This document shows, piece by piece, positions 6,096-6,805 of a stretch of DNA of 6,805 nucleotides. Within the stretch, counting starts at the first letter, position 1. Each line of letters begins with the position of its first letter. The notes beneath the pieces are model-generated. The model had not been told where the DNA came from. It worked only from the letters and a program-made list of their open reading frames with translations, and did no database searches. The stretch covers positions 1 through 6,805 of the forward strand of contig CANHKJ010000172.1 of NCBI GenBank assembly GCA_947460915.1, read 5' to 3'. This DNA comes from Verrucomicrobiia bacterium. Lineage in GTDB: Bacteria > Verrucomicrobiota > Verrucomicrobiia > Verrucomicrobiales > Akkermansiaceae. The translations under genes and the position numbers were made by a program.

Positions 6096-6692
6096 ATGCA
6101 AACTGCGAATGTGAATCCACCGATCACGATTACTGTACGTCACGAAGAACTCACCCCATCTCTCCGCGAGTATGCAGAGAAGAAAATCGAAAGCCTCCAT
6201 CTGGATTACCCGAAGATCATCGAGGCGAAGTTTATTCTCGACGTCCAGAAAAATCGCCACATCGCGGAGATCGTTCTGTTTTGCGCCAATCACATCACCA
6301 TCGAGGCCCACTCGGAGGCTCCCAGCATGTATGCCGCCATGGATGAAACCATCGACAAAATTGCCCGCCGCATGCGCAAGCAAAAGACTCGATTGATGAA
6401 GCGCAATCGCCCACATCGCAATGAATCCATCCGCTATCTTGATCAGAAATACTTCACTGAAGAGGCAATGGATCATCCAGAAGAATCCACGCACGATCCC
6501 GAACCCTTCATCATGCATCCCGATAACTACAAACTGCGGACGATGTACAAAGAAGACGCGATAATGGAGTTGGAATTAGGCGACCGCCCCTTCGTGCTTT
6601 ACAAATCAGCACGCCGTGGCTGCCTGACGATCATCTATCGTCGTAAGGATGGCGAATATGCCGCCATGGACATCAACAAAGACGCACTTTGA
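6096..6692 (+). CDS. hpf: Long-form ribosome hibernation promoting factor
   Basis: The 198-residue protein has the two-domain layout of long HPF. The N-terminal S30AE (RaiA/YfiA) domain at about 9-105 contains ITITVRHEELTPSLREYAEK (10-29), the ILDVQKNRHIAEIVLFCANH strand pair (47-66) and a basic helix, KIARRMRKQKTRLMKRNRPH (88-107), which sits in the 30S decoding region. An acidic linker (about 115-135) leads to the C-terminal dimerisation domain (about 140-195), with AIMELELGDRPFVLYKS and the hallmark TIIYRRKDGEYAAMDI (178-193). Long HPF alone pairs 70S ribosomes into inactive 100S dimers in resting cells. The length is normal for the family. No Shine-Dalgarno precedes ATG 6096; the upstream stretch is AT-rich. 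A candidate sigma-54-type promoter and a leader hairpin lie upstream, and a strong terminator follows, so the gene appears monocistronic. Confidence 0.95.
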   Translation: MQTANVNPPITITVRHEELTPSLREYAEKKIESLHLDYPKIIEAKFILDVQKNRHIAEIVLFCANHITIEAHSEAPSMYAAMDETIDKIARRMRKQKTRLMKRNRPHRNESIRYLDQKYFTEEAMDHPEESTHDPEPFIMHPDNYKLRTMYKEDAIMELELGDRPFVLYKSARRGCLTIIYRRKDGEYAAMDINKDAL

Positions 6693-6719
6693 ACGAAGCT
6701 TGATCACCCCCCATAACGC

Positions 6720-6752
6720 AAACAAGCTCCCCAGCACTGGGGAGCTTGTTTT
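6720..6752 (+). terminator. Intrinsic terminator of hpf
   Basis: A 14-bp perfect stem (6720-6733 with 6738-6751; core CAAGCTCCCCA / TGGGGAGCTTG) closes the 4-base loop GCAC. The 3' side reads TTGTTTTGTCT, a U-rich but interrupted tail. It begins 27 bases after the hpf stop and also separates hpf from a possible convergent gene. Confidence 0.88.
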
Positions 6753-6772
6753 GTCTAAAAACCTAGTGGAAA

Positions 6773-6805
6773 TTATTTTGCCTCAGGCTTGTAATTTTTG
6801 GAAAC
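6773..6805 (-). CDS. Possible C-terminal end of a minus-strand gene
   Basis: Read on the minus strand from the right edge, one frame gives VSKNYKPEAK followed by TAA (6775-6773). The charged tail and the position just beyond the hpf terminator fit the end of a convergent gene, but ten codons cannot establish coding or function. Confidence 0.25.
   Translation of the reverse strand, partial: VSKNYKPEAK

Noticed and set aside
5976..6518. Minus-strand 180-codon frame
   Set aside because: It is antisense to hpf and its promoter; no family resemblance.

Overview
The window looks like ordinary chromosomal DNA from a Gram-negative bacterium of the Planctomycetota–Verrucomicrobiota–Chlamydiota (PVC) group, most likely a verrucomicrobium. 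This is inferred from protein style: a threonyl-tRNA synthetase that starts at its editing domain, a secreted PQQ-type sugar dehydrogenase fused to a cytochrome c domain, a stand-alone Lon N-terminal-domain protein, and gene starts without recognisable Shine-Dalgarno sequences. No mobile element, CRISPR array, tRNA or rRNA gene is visible.

Layout from left to right. Bases 1-436 (minus) are the N-terminal part of a Lon substrate-binding-domain protein that runs off the left edge; a doubtful 62-codon reading frame (443-631, minus) sits just upstream of it. Divergent from these is thrS (704-2575, plus), preceded by a candidate promoter that overlaps a 7-bp inverted repeat and followed by a strong intrinsic terminator (2595-2626). 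Next is a 330-residue exported protein of unknown function (2661-3653, plus), probably an alpha/alpha-toroid. It converges on a large minus-strand gene (3660-5828) for an exported PQQ-dependent sugar dehydrogenase with a C-terminal cytochrome c domain; only 6 bases separate the two stops. A 267-base divergent spacer (5829-6095) follows, holding a candidate housekeeping promoter for the dehydrogenase and a candidate sigma-54-type promoter plus leader hairpin for the long-form hibernation promoting factor gene (6096-6692, plus). A second strong terminator (6720-6752) follows, and the last bases may hold the C-terminal end of another minus-strand gene.

The genes do not form one operon or pathway. 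thrS (translation) and hpf (ribosome dimerisation and storage at rest) are both translation-related but separately transcribed. The dehydrogenase and the 330-residue protein are both exported and may serve periplasmic carbohydrate metabolism, but nothing in the sequence links them functionally. I do not see a clearly new multi-gene system. The most interesting points are the missing TGS domain and the extra segment in ThrRS, the possible sigma-54 control of hpf, and the unassigned toroid protein.
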